Shown: positions 1 through 9,713 of the stretch, piece by piece
Position numbering within the stretch: the stretch's first letter is position 1
Layout of the letters: every line of letters starts with the position of its first letter
From: Sphingomonas sp. 28-66-16
GTDB lineage: Bacteria > Pseudomonadota > Alphaproteobacteria > Sphingomonadales > Sphingomonadaceae
Assembly: GCA_002281485.1 (NCBI GenBank)
Contig: NCGF01000001.1
Coordinates: forward strand, 186,001 to 250,000
Reading direction: 5' to 3'
Length of the DNA: 64,000 nucleotides
Notes under the pieces: model-generated
What the model was told of the DNA's origin: nothing
Databases searched by the model: none
Seen by the model: the letters and a program-made list of their open reading frames with translations, nothing else
Made by a program: the position numbers and the translations under genes

Positions 1-1
1 C

Positions 2-1693
2 TATTCGCGCACCGATCGCAACGAACTGGTGCTCGAAAGCTATGCCGGCACCGGGCGCGGCGTGGGCAATGGCGCCACCGACACGATCGGCTTCACCAGC
101 ACCGAAACCGGCACAAGCTTTCGGCCGACGCTCAACTATGGCGATTACGGCACGATCCTGCTGACCAGCCCGCAAGGCTGGGGCGGCAATCAGACCGCCC
201 CCAACGGCACCCGCATCGTCGGCGGCCAGGACGGCTATTACAACAACCGCATCGTCCGCGATACGATCGGCCAGTACCGCGTCGAAGTGTCCAAAGCCTT
301 TGAGGACAGCTTCATCAGCAAGGTCCGCGTCGGGATGAACTATACCGACCGGGCCAAGTCGCTGACCCCCGACGAGGCGTTCCTAGGGCTCGTCGCCAAC
401 ACCAATGGCACCACCAGCGTCGCGGTGCCGACGCAGTTCCGGCTCGGCACGACCAACCTTCTCTACGGTCTCGGCCCGGTGATCAGCTATGATCCGATCG
501 CGCTGCTCAACGCCGGCATCTATCAGCGCGTGCCCAATGCCTATGGCGACGTCGTTCTCAAGGCCTATCAAATCAGCGAAAAACTGCTGACCGGCTACAT
601 CCAGGCCGATATCAAGCAGAGCATAGGCGCGAGCGAACTGACCGGCAATTTCGGCGTCCAGCTGATCACCACCGATCAGAATTCGCGCGGGGCGACGGCG
701 GTGTTCCTCGGCAACAATCCCAATGGCTCGCCCAATATCGGCGCCACGACCAACAATCTGAGCACCGACTATATCGACGTACTGCCCAGTCTCAACCTGT
801 CGCTGCGACTGCCGAACGACTGGGTGATCCGCGCCTCGGGCGCGCGCGAAATCATCCGCCCGCGGCTCGACGACATGCGCGCGTCGGTGAGCTACAGCTA
901 CAATATCCTCGGCGCGCCCGGCTCGCAGGTGGCGATCGTCACCGGCGAAACGGGCACCCCGTATCTGCGCCCGTGGCGTGCCAATGCGTTCGATCTGACG
1001 GTCGAGAAATATTTCGGGACGCGCGGCTACATCGCGGTCCAGGGCTTCTACAAGGACCTCAAGAACTACATCATCACGCTCCCGGGTCAGCAAATCCCGA
1101 CGGCCGGCCTGGCGCTCTCGAGCGCCGGGATCGATCCCGGTACGGGCCGCCAGATCCCGATCGCGCCGGTCGGCCTGCTCAAGGTGCCGATCAACGCCAA
1201 TGGCGGCTCGATCTACGGCGTCGAAGTCGCAACCACGCTGCCCTTCGAGGTGATCACCTCGGCGCTGTCGGGCTTCGGCATCACCGGCAGCGGCTCCTAC
1301 ACCGAAACTTCGATCAAGCCCGATCCGACCGCTGCTGCGTTCGCGCTGCCCGGCTATTCGAAGGTCGTCGTCAACGGCACCGGCTTCTTCGAGAAATGGG
1401 GCTGGAACATTCGCGGCAGCGTCCGTTATCGCTCGAGCTTCCTCGGTGAATTGTCGGGCTTCGGCGCCAGCCGGACGCTCCGCACGGTGCTCGCCGAGAC
1501 GATCTACGACGCACAGATCGGGTATGATTTCAAGTCGGGGCCGCTGAACGGGCTGTCGGTGTTCATCCAGGGCCAGAACCTCGCCGATACCCCGCTGCGT
1601 ACCCGCGATGGCGGCACCAACGATCCGCGCGCGGTGATCGATTATCAGACCTATGGCCGCCGTCTGCTTGCGGGCTTCACCTTCCGTTACTGA
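2..1693 (+). CDS. TonB-dependent receptor, C-terminal part (5' end outside window)
   Basis: Outer-membrane receptor that would import a ligand using TonB energy. Only the beta-barrel portion is present. The frame is open from base 2, so the plug domain and signal peptide lie upstream of the window. Seen: alternating aromatic/polar barrel strands, and the typical ending with an aromatic last residue (GFTFRY). The next gene starts 80 nt later and the whole downstream operon encodes alpha-glucan breakdown, so a maltooligosaccharide ligand is inferred, as for Caulobacter MalA-type receptors. The first in-frame start-like codon (GTG at 29) is internal and is not the gene start. Family assignment is firm; the ligand is inferred from context only. 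Confidence 0.9.
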   Translation, partial: YSRTDRNELVLESYAGTGRGVGNGATDTIGFTSTETGTSFRPTLNYGDYGTILLTSPQGWGGNQTAPNGTRIVGGQDGYYNNRIVRDTIGQYRVEVSKAFEDSFISKVRVGMNYTDRAKSLTPDEAFLGLVANTNGTTSVAVPTQFRLGTTNLLYGLGPVISYDPIALLNAGIYQRVPNAYGDVVLKAYQISEKLLTGYIQADIKQSIGASELTGNFGVQLITTDQNSRGATAVFLGNNPNGSPNIGATTNNLSTDYIDVLPSLNLSLRLPNDWVIRASGAREIIRPRLDDMRASVSYSYNILGAPGSQVAIVTGETGTPYLRPWRANAFDLTVEKYFGTRGYIAVQGFYKDLKNYIITLPGQQIPTAGLALSSAGIDPGTGRQIPIAPVGLLKVPINANGGSIYGVEVATTLPFEVITSALSGFGITGSGSYTETSIKPDPTAAAFALPGYSKVVVNGTGFFEKWGWNIRGSVRYRSSFLGELSGFGASRTLRTVLAETIYDAQIGYDFKSGPLNGLSVFIQGQNLADTPLRTRDGGTNDPRAVIDYQTYGRRLLAGFTFRY

Positions 1694-1710
1694 CGGCTAT
1701 GATCCCCAGG

Positions 1711-1741
1711 ATCCCGCCCGGCGCCCCCCGCCGGGCGGGAT
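1711..1741 (+). terminator. Strong intercistronic hairpin between receptor and halogenase genes
   Basis: A perfect 12-bp inverted repeat (1711-1722 pairing with 1730-1741, arms ATCCCGCCCGGC/GCCGGGCGGGAT) with a 7-nt C-rich loop lies between the receptor stop and the next start. No T-run follows, so it may act as an attenuator or 3'-end stabiliser rather than a full terminator. It would allow high receptor expression with lower expression of the enzymes downstream. Confidence 0.55.
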
Positions 1742-1773
1742 ATCTGCAACCGGGCAGGGCGGGCGACACTGCG

Positions 1774-3294
1774 ATGGCTGAAGCGCGTATCGGCGAGATC
1801 GTCATCATCGGTGGTGGCACGGCAGGCTGGATGGCGGCAGCGGCGCTCGCGCGCTTCGTCGGCAGCCAGGTCTCGATCCGCCTGATCGAATCCGACGCGA
1901 TCGGCACGATCGGGGTCGGCGAGGCGACGATTCCGCAGCTCAAATTGTTCAACGCCGGCTTGGGCATCGACGAAGCCATGTTCGTCCGCGCGACCAGCGC
2001 GACCTTCAAGCTCGGAATCGAATTCGACGGCTGGCGCGAACCCGGCGCGCGCTACATCCATGCCTTTGGCGCGATCGGGCGCGGACACGGGCTGATCCCC
2101 TTCCACCATTACTGGCTCCGCCACCGCGCCGAGGGGGGCACGATTCCGCTCTGGGCGTTTTCGGCGAGCGCGCAGGCTGCCGCGCGCAACCGCTTCGCGC
2201 CGCTGCAGGAACAGCCGGATCAGCTGCCCTCCGGGATGGACTATGCCTTTCATTTCGACGCGGGGCTCTACGCGGCCTTTCTGCGCGATTATGCCGAGCG
2301 GCTCGGCGTTCGCCGGATCGAGGGGCGCATCGCCGATGTCGTGCTCGGGGGCGAAACCGGATTCGTCCAAGCAGTGACGCTCGAGGACGGCACGCGCCTT
2401 GCGGGCGATCTGTTCGTCGATTGCTCGGGGTTTCGCGGGCTGGTGATCGAGCAGGCATTGGGCGCGGGATATGACGACTGGTCGCGCTGGCTGCCGTGCG
2501 ACCGCGCGCTCGCGGTGCCGAGCGCGCGGGTCGATCCGCTCACGCCCTTCACCCGATCGAGCGCGCGCAAGGCCGGCTGGCAATGGCGCATCCCGCTCCA
2601 GCACCGCACCGGCAACGGCCATGTCTATTGCAGCGCGTTCACGTCCGACGACGACGCGGCCGCGACATTGCTCGCCCATCTCGACGGCGCCCCGCTCGCC
2701 GATCCCCGCCCGCTGCGCTTCACCACCGGCAAAAGGCGCCGCATGTGGATCAAGAACTGCGTCGCGCTCGGGCTCGCGGCGGGATTCATGGAGCCGCTCG
2801 AATCGACCAGCATCCATCTCGTCCAGGCGGGCATCGCGCGGCTGCTCCAGCTCTTCCCGACCGCCGGTTTCGATCCCGCCGACATCGCCGAATTCAACCG
2901 CCAGTCCGATTTCGAATGGACCTCGATCCGCGATTTCCTGATCCTCCATTACCACGCCAATGCCCGCGACGGCGCCTTCTGGGCAGCGTGCCGCAACATC
3001 GCGATCCCCGACAGCCTCGCGCATAAAATCGCGCTGTTCCGCGCCAATGGTCGTCTGTTTCGCGAGCATGAGGAACTGTTCACCGAGCTTGGCTGGCTTC
3101 AGGTGATGATCGGCCAGGGCATCGATCCCGCCGGCTATCATCCGCTCGCCGATCAACTCGCCCCCCAGGAGCTTGTCGATTTCATGACCCTCGCCCGCCA
3201 GCATACCGATCGGGTGGTCGCGTCGCTGCCCGATCACGCCGCCTTCATCGCACGCCACTGCGCTGCCCCCGCACGCGACACGGTGGCGGCATGA
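1774..3294 (+). CDS. Flavin-dependent tryptophan halogenase family protein (copy 1)
   Basis: FAD-dependent enzyme of the PrnA/RebH family, which uses FADH2, oxygen and halide to make a lysine-bound chlorinating species. About 506 aa. Seen: the N-terminal FAD motif GGGTAGWMA, Lys79 (in TFKLGI) at the same number as the catalytic Lys79 of PrnA/RebH, the halogenase signature WQWRIP (W269-P274) and Glu340 in FMEPLEST, matching PrnA Glu346. The start is taken at ATG 1774, just before the FAD motif; an upstream ATG at 1699 would add a Pro/Arg-rich stretch that overlaps the hairpin. The 3' end overlaps the amylase start. All catalytic residues are intact, but the substrate is unknown: homologues in sphingomonad and xanthomonad sugar loci have no assigned metabolite. 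No flavin reductase gene is seen nearby. Confidence 0.85.
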   Translation: MAEARIGEIVIIGGGTAGWMAAAALARFVGSQVSIRLIESDAIGTIGVGEATIPQLKLFNAGLGIDEAMFVRATSATFKLGIEFDGWREPGARYIHAFGAIGRGHGLIPFHHYWLRHRAEGGTIPLWAFSASAQAAARNRFAPLQEQPDQLPSGMDYAFHFDAGLYAAFLRDYAERLGVRRIEGRIADVVLGGETGFVQAVTLEDGTRLAGDLFVDCSGFRGLVIEQALGAGYDDWSRWLPCDRALAVPSARVDPLTPFTRSSARKAGWQWRIPLQHRTGNGHVYCSAFTSDDDAAATLLAHLDGAPLADPRPLRFTTGKRRRMWIKNCVALGLAAGFMEPLESTSIHLVQAGIARLLQLFPTAGFDPADIAEFNRQSDFEWTSIRDFLILHYHANARDGAFWAACRNIAIPDSLAHKIALFRANGRLFREHEELFTELGWLQVMIGQGIDPAGYHPLADQLAPQELVDFMTLARQHTDRVVASLPDHAAFIARHCAAPARDTVAA

Positions 3295-5114
3295 TCGCCC
3301 GGTTGCTCGGCGCCGTGGTACTCGCGGCGATGGCGCTGCCCGCCGCCGCGCAGACGCCGCCGCCCGCCGATTATCGCGCGCGCCTCCCCCAGGACGAGGT
3401 GATCTATTTCCTGCTCCCCGACCGGTTCGAAAATGGCGACCCGTCCAACGACAGGGGTGGGTTGACCGGCGACCGGCTGACCACCGGCTATGACCCGACT
3501 GCCAAGGGCTTCTATCATGGCGGCGACCTGAAGGGCGTCACCAAGCGGCTCGATTATATCCAGGCGCTCGGCGCGACCGCGATCTGGGTCGGGCCGATCT
3601 TCAAGAACAAGCCCGTCCAGGGCGCGCCGGGGCATGAATCGGCGGGCTATCACGGCTATTGGATCACCGATTTCACCCGGGTCGACCCGCATCTCGGCAC
3701 CAACGCCGATTTCAAGGCGCTGGTCGATGCGGCGCATGCGCGCGGCATGAAGGTCTATATGGACATCATCGTCAACCACACCGCCGACGTCATCAAATAC
3801 CGCGAATGCGTGCCCGATCTCCCGTGCGGCTATCGCAGCAAGGCCGATTATCCGTTTCAGCGGCGCGGCGGGCTGGGCGGGGCCGCGATCAATCCGGGCT
3901 TTGCTGGCGATACCGTCCAGACGCCGGAGAATTTCGCCAGGCTGACCGACCCGAGCTTTGCCTACACGCCCTATCTTCCCAGGGGCGAAGAGCATGCCAA
4001 GACACCCGACTGGCTCAACGACCTGACGCTCTATCACAATCGCGGCGATTCGGTCTGGACCGGCGAGAGCGTCACTTATGGCGATTTTTCGGGGCTCGAC
4101 GATGTCGCGACCGAACATCCGCGCGTGGTTGCGGGGATGATCGACATCTTCGGTGGCTGGATCGACCGCTTCGGCGTCGACGGGTTCCGGATCGACACCG
4201 CCAAGCACGTCAATCCCGAATTCTGGCAGGCCTTCGTCCCCGCGATGCTCGCGCGCGCCAGGGCGAAGGGCATCCCGCACTTCCACATCTTCGGCGAAGT
4301 CGCGACCGGCGATGTCGATCCGGCGCTGCTCGCGCAGCATACGCGCGTCGACAAGCTGCCCGCCGTGCTCGATTTCGCCTTTGCGCGGGCGGTCGTCGAT
4401 ATCGTCGCGGGGCAGGCCGGCCCGGCCGAGATGGCGCGGCTGTTCGACGACGACGCGCTTTATGAAGGCGGCGCGGCGGCCGCGCAGACGCTGCCGACCT
4501 TTCTCGGCAATCACGACGCCGGGCGGTTCGCGACCTTCGTCCGACGGTTGAGCCCCAACGCCGATCCCGCCGAGCAACTCGCGCGGGTCAAGCTCGGCCA
4601 TGCCATGCTGCTGACGCTGCGCGGCGTGCCGACGATCTATTCGGGCGACGAACAGGGCTTTGTCGGCGACGGCGGCGACCAGGATGCGCGCGAGGACATG
4701 TTTGCGTCGAAGGTCGCGACGTATAACGACAACCAGCTGCTCGGCACGTCCAAGACGACCGCCGACGCCAATTTCGATCGGGACCACCCGCTGTTCGCCT
4801 TCATCGCCGATCTCGCGCGGCTGCGCACCAGCCAGCCCGCGCTGCGCGAGGGGCGCACACTCGTCCGTGCCGCCGGTGACAAGCCTGGTCTGCTGGCGGT
4901 GTCGCGCTTCGATCCGGTGTCGGGGCAGGAAGTGCTGATCGCGTTCAACAGCGCGACCGCACCGGTCACCGCGAATGTCGAGGTCGCGACCGACTCGCTC
5001 GGCTTCACCGCACTGCACGGCCGCTGCGCACCGCGCGCATCGGCCCCGGGGAGCGTGACGGTCAGCGTCCCGCCGCTTGATTTCATCATCTGTGCCGCAG
5101 AAAAGTCGAAATGA
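3291..5114 (+). CDS. Alpha-amylase, glycoside hydrolase family 13, exported
   Basis: Hydrolyses internal alpha-1,4 bonds of starch or maltodextrins, probably in the periplasm or at the outer surface. 607 aa with a clear signal peptide (hydrophobic residues 2-20, cleavage near AAAQ). GH13 regions seen in order: MDIIVNHT (region I), nucleophile Asp302 in GFRIDTAKHV (II), acid/base Glu336 in HIFGEV (III) and stabilising Asp409 in FLGNHD (IV). A C-terminal beta-domain follows. The start ATG overlaps the halogenase stop as ATGA, and the stop overlaps the next start in the same way, so translation is coupled. The exact subfamily (amylase or cyclomaltodextrinase-like) is not settled. Confidence 0.9.
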   Translation: MIARLLGAVVLAAMALPAAAQTPPPADYRARLPQDEVIYFLLPDRFENGDPSNDRGGLTGDRLTTGYDPTAKGFYHGGDLKGVTKRLDYIQALGATAIWVGPIFKNKPVQGAPGHESAGYHGYWITDFTRVDPHLGTNADFKALVDAAHARGMKVYMDIIVNHTADVIKYRECVPDLPCGYRSKADYPFQRRGGLGGAAINPGFAGDTVQTPENFARLTDPSFAYTPYLPRGEEHAKTPDWLNDLTLYHNRGDSVWTGESVTYGDFSGLDDVATEHPRVVAGMIDIFGGWIDRFGVDGFRIDTAKHVNPEFWQAFVPAMLARARAKGIPHFHIFGEVATGDVDPALLAQHTRVDKLPAVLDFAFARAVVDIVAGQAGPAEMARLFDDDALYEGGAAAAQTLPTFLGNHDAGRFATFVRRLSPNADPAEQLARVKLGHAMLLTLRGVPTIYSGDEQGFVGDGGDQDAREDMFASKVATYNDNQLLGTSKTTADANFDRDHPLFAFIADLARLRTSQPALREGRTLVRAAGDKPGLLAVSRFDPVSGQEVLIAFNSATAPVTANVEVATDSLGFTALHGRCAPRASAPGSVTVSVPPLDFIICAAEKSK

Positions 5115-6742
5115 ACCAACAGCCTGCCCGTATCGACCGACCCCGTCTGGCGCGCGAATGGTGGCGCGGTGCGACGATCTATCAGATCTATCCGCGCAGC
5201 TTTGCCGACTCGAACGGTGACGGCATCGGCGACCTGCCCGGCATCACCGCCCGGCTCGACCATGTCGCGTCACTCGGCGTCGATGCCGTCTGGCTGTCGC
5301 CCTTCTTCCCGTCGCCGATGGCCGATTTCGGCTATGACGTGAGCGACTATTGCGACGTCGACCCGATTTTCGGGACGCTCGCCGATTTCGACGCGCTGGT
5401 CGCGCGCGGCCATGCGCTCGGGCTGAAGATCATCATCGACCAGGTCTATTCGCACACCAGCGACCAGCATGGCTGGTTCCGGGAGAGCCGCGCCGACCGG
5501 TCGAACGCCAAGGCCGACTGGTACGTCTGGGCCGACGCCAAGCCCGACGGCTCGCCGCCCAACAACTGGCAATCGGTGTTCGGCGGTCCGGCCTGGACCT
5601 GGGACGCACGGCGCGGGCAATATTATCTGCACAATTTCCTGAGCAGCCAGCCGCAGCTGCACGTCCATAACCCTGAGGTGCAGGACGCCCTGCTGGCGAC
5701 CGCGCGCTTCTGGCTCGATCGCGGCGTCGATGGCTTCCGGATGGATGCGATCAACTTCGCGATGCACAATCCCGCGCTGACCGACAATCCGCCCGCACCG
5801 CCCAGCAATGGGCGGCGCACCCGTTCGTTCGATTTCCAGCAGCATATCCATAATCAGTCGCATGCCGACATTCCGCGCTTCATCGCGCGCATCCGCGCCC
5901 TGCTCGACAGCTATGGCGAGCGGTTCACCGTGGCCGAGGTCGGCGGCGACGACAACGACCGCGAGATGAAGGCGTTCACCGCCGACAATCGCCATTTCGA
6001 CAGCGCCTATGGCTTCGACTTTCTCTACGCGCCGCGCCTGACGCCGGGGCTGGTGCGCGAATCAACCGAACGCTGGCCCGATCGGCCGGGGCTGGGCTGG
6101 CCGAGCTGGGCCTTTTCGAACCATGACGCGCCGCGCGCCGTGTCGCGCTGGGCCGCGCCCGAGGACCGCGACGGCTATGCGCGGCTGACGATGCTGCTGC
6201 TGCTGTGCCTGCGCGGCGACGTGTTCATCTATCAGGGCGAGGAACTGGGGCTGAGCCAGGTCGAGATCGGCTTCGATGACCTGAAGGACCCGGAGGCGAT
6301 CGCCAACTGGCCGCTGACGCTCAACCGCGACGGCGCACGCACCCCGCTGCCCTGGTGTGCCACCGCCCCCGGCCTGGGCTTTTCGTCGGGCAAGCCATGG
6401 CTGCCACTGGGCGATGACCATGCCGCCCTGACCATCGCCGCGCAGGCCGACGACCCGGATTCGATGCTGGCCCTCACCCGGCGGCTGATCGCGCTGCGCA
6501 ACGACAGCGACGCGCTGTTGCTCGGGTCGATGCGCGTGATCGAGGCGTCGGACCAGCTGCTCGTGTTCGATCGCTCGGTGCCGGGCGAAACGATGCTGTG
6601 CGCCTTCAACCTCGGCGAAGAACCGGTCCGCTGGGCCCCCGCCGACCCCGCCCGCTGGCAGATCGTCGCTCAGGTCGGGGCGATCGACAACTGGGAGCTC
6701 GGGCGTTTCGCCGGCTTCGTGGCAAGGACAATGGACTTATGA
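5111..6742 (+). CDS. Alpha-glucosidase, glycoside hydrolase family 13
   Basis: Releases glucose from short alpha-glucosides; oligo-1,6-glucosidase/alpha-glucosidase type. 543 aa, the usual length. Seen: the N-terminal block IYQIYPRSFADSNGDGIGDL typical of this GH13 subgroup, nucleophile Asp212 (GFRMDAINF), acid/base Glu276 (VAEVGG) and Asp339 (FSNHDAPR). There is no signal peptide, so it is probably cytoplasmic, acting on sugars after uptake. It is translationally coupled on both sides by ATGA overlaps. Alpha-1,4 versus alpha-1,6 specificity cannot be decided by eye. Confidence 0.9.
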   Translation: MNQQPARIDRPRLAREWWRGATIYQIYPRSFADSNGDGIGDLPGITARLDHVASLGVDAVWLSPFFPSPMADFGYDVSDYCDVDPIFGTLADFDALVARGHALGLKIIIDQVYSHTSDQHGWFRESRADRSNAKADWYVWADAKPDGSPPNNWQSVFGGPAWTWDARRGQYYLHNFLSSQPQLHVHNPEVQDALLATARFWLDRGVDGFRMDAINFAMHNPALTDNPPAPPSNGRRTRSFDFQQHIHNQSHADIPRFIARIRALLDSYGERFTVAEVGGDDNDREMKAFTADNRHFDSAYGFDFLYAPRLTPGLVRESTERWPDRPGLGWPSWAFSNHDAPRAVSRWAAPEDRDGYARLTMLLLLCLRGDVFIYQGEELGLSQVEIGFDDLKDPEAIANWPLTLNRDGARTPLPWCATAPGLGFSSGKPWLPLGDDHAALTIAAQADDPDSMLALTRRLIALRNDSDALLLGSMRVIEASDQLLVFDRSVPGETMLCAFNLGEEPVRWAPADPARWQIVAQVGAIDNWELGRFAGFVARTMDL

Positions 6743-8787
6743 ATGCGATCTCGATGGTTGCCCGGATCGGTGCCGCGATGGCGCTGGTCGCGGCGATGCC
6801 CGCTTGTGCCGAGCCGGTGGCGGGGCTCGCCTCGCCCGGCAATGTCGTCGCGGTCTCGGTCGATGTCGATGGCGACGGGCGCGTGCTGTACGAGGTCAAG
6901 CGCAACGGCAAGCCGATCATTGCGCCGTCGCGGCTCGGCTTCCTGTTCACCGATGCGCGCAAGATCGAACGCGGGCTGAAGTTCGTCAGCCAGTCGACCC
7001 GCGACGAGGACGACAGCTGGACCCAGCCCTGGGGCGAATGGCAGACAATCCGCAACCATTTCCGCGAACTGCGCGTGCGCTTCCGGGAAAGCGGGCCGCT
7101 CGCGCGGCAGATGGACGTCGTGTTCCGGCTCTATGACGACGGCGTCGGTTTCCGCTACGAATTTCCCGACCAGCCCAATCTGCATCAGGCGAACATCGCC
7201 GACGAGCTGACCGAATTCGCCTTCGCGCAGGACGGGACGGCGTGGTGGAAGCCCGCCTTCCTGTGGAACCGCGAGGAATATCTCTACAACAAGACGAACC
7301 TGTCGGCGGTCGGGACAGCCGACACGCCGATCACGATCAAGCTTGCCGACGGCACCCATGTCGCCCTGCATGAAGCGGCGCTCGTCGATTATTCGGGGAT
7401 GGCGGTGGCGCGGACCGAGGGGACGACGCTGCGCGCGACGCTGACCCCGGGCGCGGGCAAGCCGAAGGTCACCAAGACCGGCGCCTGGACCACCCCGTGG
7501 CGCACGCTGATCATCGCCGACGACGCGCCGGGCCTCTATATGAGCCACCTGATGCTCAACCTGAACGAGCCCAACAAACTGGGCGACATGAGCTGGTTCC
7601 ATCCCGGCAAGTTCGCGGGCGTGTGGTGGAACATGATCAAGGGTGACTGGACCTGGGCGCGCGGGCCGAAGCACGGCGCGACCAATGCGAACGTGAAGCA
7701 CTATATCGACTTCGCGGCGGCGAGCGGCATCCATGACGTGCTCGTCGAGGGCTGGAACGTCGGCTGGGACGGCGACTGGTTCGGCAATGGCAACGACATG
7801 GACTTCGCCCAGCCGACCGCCGATTTCGACGCCGACATGCTCGCGGCTTATGGCAAGGCGCGCGGCGTCCGGCTGATCGGTCATCATGAGACCGGCGGTG
7901 CCGCCAGCCACTATGAGGACCAGTTCGACAAGGCGTTCAAATTCGCCGCCGACCACGGCGAGATGGTGGTGAAGACCGGCTATGTCACCGACGCTGCACA
8001 GATCGAGCGGGTCGACCCGGATGGCACCAAATGGCGCGAGTGGCATGAGGGGCAGTGGATGTCGAACCACTATCTGAACGTCGTCCGTGCCGCCGCGAAA
8101 TATCATGTCGCGATCGACAGCCACGAACCGATCAAGGGCACCGGGCTGCAGCGCACCTATCCCAACTGGGTCGCGCGCGAAGGGTCGCGGGGGATGGAAT
8201 ATAATGCCTGGGGCGGCAAGAACCCGCCCAATCACGAAGCCAATCTGGTCTTCACGCGGATGCTCGAAGGGCCGATGGACTTCACCCCCGGCGTGCTCAG
8301 CCTGACCGGTCAGGGCGACAGCCCGATCCTGTCGACGATCGCCAAGCAGCTGGCGCTCTATGTCGTGCTCTATTCGCCGGTCGTGATGGCCGCCGATACG
8401 CCCGAGAACTACGCGAAATACCCCGCCGCCTTCCAGTTCATCAAGGACGTGCCGACCGACTGGGTCGACACCCGCATGCTCAACGGCGCGGTCGGCGAGT
8501 ATGCAACGATCGTCCGCCGCCCGCGGGGCAGCGACGACTGGTTCCTCGGCGCGGTCGGCGACGAGACGGCCCGTACGCTCAAGGTCACGCTCGACTTTCT
8601 CGATCCGGGCAAGACCTATACCGCGCAGATCTATCGCGACGGTGACGATGCCGATTACCGCACCGACAAGCGCCACTCGATCGCGATCGAGACGCGCCGG
8701 GTCAAACGGGGCGACACGCTGACGCTGGCGCTCGCCCCCGGCGGCGGGCAGGCGATCCGCTTCGTCGCGCCCAAGGGCAAAAGATGA
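6739..8787 (+). CDS. GH97 alpha-glucosidase (SusB-like, inverting type)
   Basis: Calcium-dependent alpha-glucoside hydrolase, probably periplasmic, converting maltooligosaccharides to glucose. 682 aa from ATG 6739, which overlaps the previous stop as ATGA. A signal peptide (MNAISMVARIG... to ACA-EP) supports this start over upstream codons. Seen: Glu384 in HHETGG, Glu463 in DSHEPIKGTG and Glu487 in RGMEYNAW. The spacing between the last two equals that between the catalytic base and acid of Bacteroides SusB (Glu508/Glu532). The Asp nucleophile of retaining GH97 galactosidases is not expected with this Glu pattern. GH97 enzymes next to TonB receptors are characteristic of sphingomonad and Bacteroidetes glycan loci. 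Confidence 0.9.
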   Translation: MNAISMVARIGAAMALVAAMPACAEPVAGLASPGNVVAVSVDVDGDGRVLYEVKRNGKPIIAPSRLGFLFTDARKIERGLKFVSQSTRDEDDSWTQPWGEWQTIRNHFRELRVRFRESGPLARQMDVVFRLYDDGVGFRYEFPDQPNLHQANIADELTEFAFAQDGTAWWKPAFLWNREEYLYNKTNLSAVGTADTPITIKLADGTHVALHEAALVDYSGMAVARTEGTTLRATLTPGAGKPKVTKTGAWTTPWRTLIIADDAPGLYMSHLMLNLNEPNKLGDMSWFHPGKFAGVWWNMIKGDWTWARGPKHGATNANVKHYIDFAAASGIHDVLVEGWNVGWDGDWFGNGNDMDFAQPTADFDADMLAAYGKARGVRLIGHHETGGAASHYEDQFDKAFKFAADHGEMVVKTGYVTDAAQIERVDPDGTKWREWHEGQWMSNHYLNVVRAAAKYHVAIDSHEPIKGTGLQRTYPNWVAREGSRGMEYNAWGGKNPPNHEANLVFTRMLEGPMDFTPGVLSLTGQGDSPILSTIAKQLALYVVLYSPVVMAADTPENYAKYPAAFQFIKDVPTDWVDTRMLNGAVGEYATIVRRPRGSDDWFLGAVGDETARTLKVTLDFLDPGKTYTAQIYRDGDDADYRTDKRHSIAIETRRVKRGDTLTLALAPGGGQAIRFVAPKGKR

Positions 8788-9713
8788 TCCGCGCGCTGCT
8801 GATTTTGGCGGCGCTGCTGTTGCCGGGCTGGGCGGCGTTTGCAAAAGCGCCGACGCGCACCCCGACGGGGCACTTTGTCGATCTGCCCGCCGTCAAATCG
8901 ACCAATATTGCACCAATGCACGTCGCGATCTGGCTGCCGCCCCGCTATGCGGCGGGCAAAAAGCGCTACGGCGTCGTTTACATGCAGGACGCCGAAAACC
9001 TGTTCTTTCTCGACAAATCGAACTTCCACAAAGTTTGGGCGGCCGACAAATCCGTGCTGCGACTAGTGGCGACGAAGGCGATCGACCCCGTCATCATCGT
9101 CGGCATCTACAGCCCGAAGGGTGACCGATCGCGAACCTATATGCCGCAAAAGCTCTATGCGGCGCTGCCCCCCGCGCTGAAGGTCAAGGCCGATGCGTTC
9201 ATGGCCGGCCCCAACCAGTCCGACGCCTATCTGCGCTTCCTGACCGGCGAGCTCAAGCCGATGATCGACCGACGCTACCGAACGCTGGGCGACCCGGCCC
9301 ATACCGTCATCGCAGGGTCGAGCATGGGCGCGCTGATTTCGCTCTATGCGCTCGCCGAATATCCCGGCGTGTTCGGGGCGGCCGCCTGTGTTTCGACCCA
9401 TTGGCCGCTGATCGATCCCGCCGAGGCCGCGACGTTCGAGCCCGAACTGCTGACCGTGTGGCAGCGCTATCTCACCGACCGACTCGGGCCGCCCGCCGGC
9501 CGGCACCTGTGGTTCGATCATGGCGACCAGACGCTCGATCGCTTTTACGGGCGCTGGCAGACGCAGATCGACGCGACGCTCAACCAGATCGGCTGGCGAC
9601 CGCATCAGGATGTCGAGACGCGCAGCTATCCGGGCGCTGCGCATGAGGAAAATGCCTGGTCGGCGCGCCTCGACGATGTTTTCGGCTGGCTGCTCGGCCC
9701 GCATGATGACTGA
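8784..9713 (+). CDS. Secreted alpha/beta-hydrolase, esterase (enterochelin-esterase-like)
   Basis: Serine esterase of the putative esterase/esterase D superfamily, 309 aa with a signal peptide (MIRALLILAALLLPGWAAFAK). Seen: nucleophile Ser180 in GSSMG, a preceding VIAG strand, and a late His in PGAAHEENAW. Such proteins in glycan loci often remove acyl decorations from polysaccharides or hydrolyse esters. A role in clearing acyl groups from the glucan substrate is inferred from position only. The start overlaps the GH97 stop (ATGA), and the stop overlaps the next start. Confidence 0.8.
   Translation: MIRALLILAALLLPGWAAFAKAPTRTPTGHFVDLPAVKSTNIAPMHVAIWLPPRYAAGKKRYGVVYMQDAENLFFLDKSNFHKVWAADKSVLRLVATKAIDPVIIVGIYSPKGDRSRTYMPQKLYAALPPALKVKADAFMAGPNQSDAYLRFLTGELKPMIDRRYRTLGDPAHTVIAGSSMGALISLYALAEYPGVFGAAACVSTHWPLIDPAEAATFEPELLTVWQRYLTDRLGPPAGRHLWFDHGDQTLDRFYGRWQTQIDATLNQIGWRPHQDVETRSYPGAAHEENAWSARLDDVFGWLLGPHDD

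Noticed and set aside
3234..5018. 594-codon antisense open frame over the amylase gene
   Set aside because: Product is Arg/Gly/Asp-rich without known motifs; typical GC-driven antisense frame opposite a well-supported GH13 gene.
6670..8844. 724-codon antisense open frame over the GH97 gene
   Set aside because: Covers a gene with catalytic residues on the other strand; no ribosome site and low-complexity composition.
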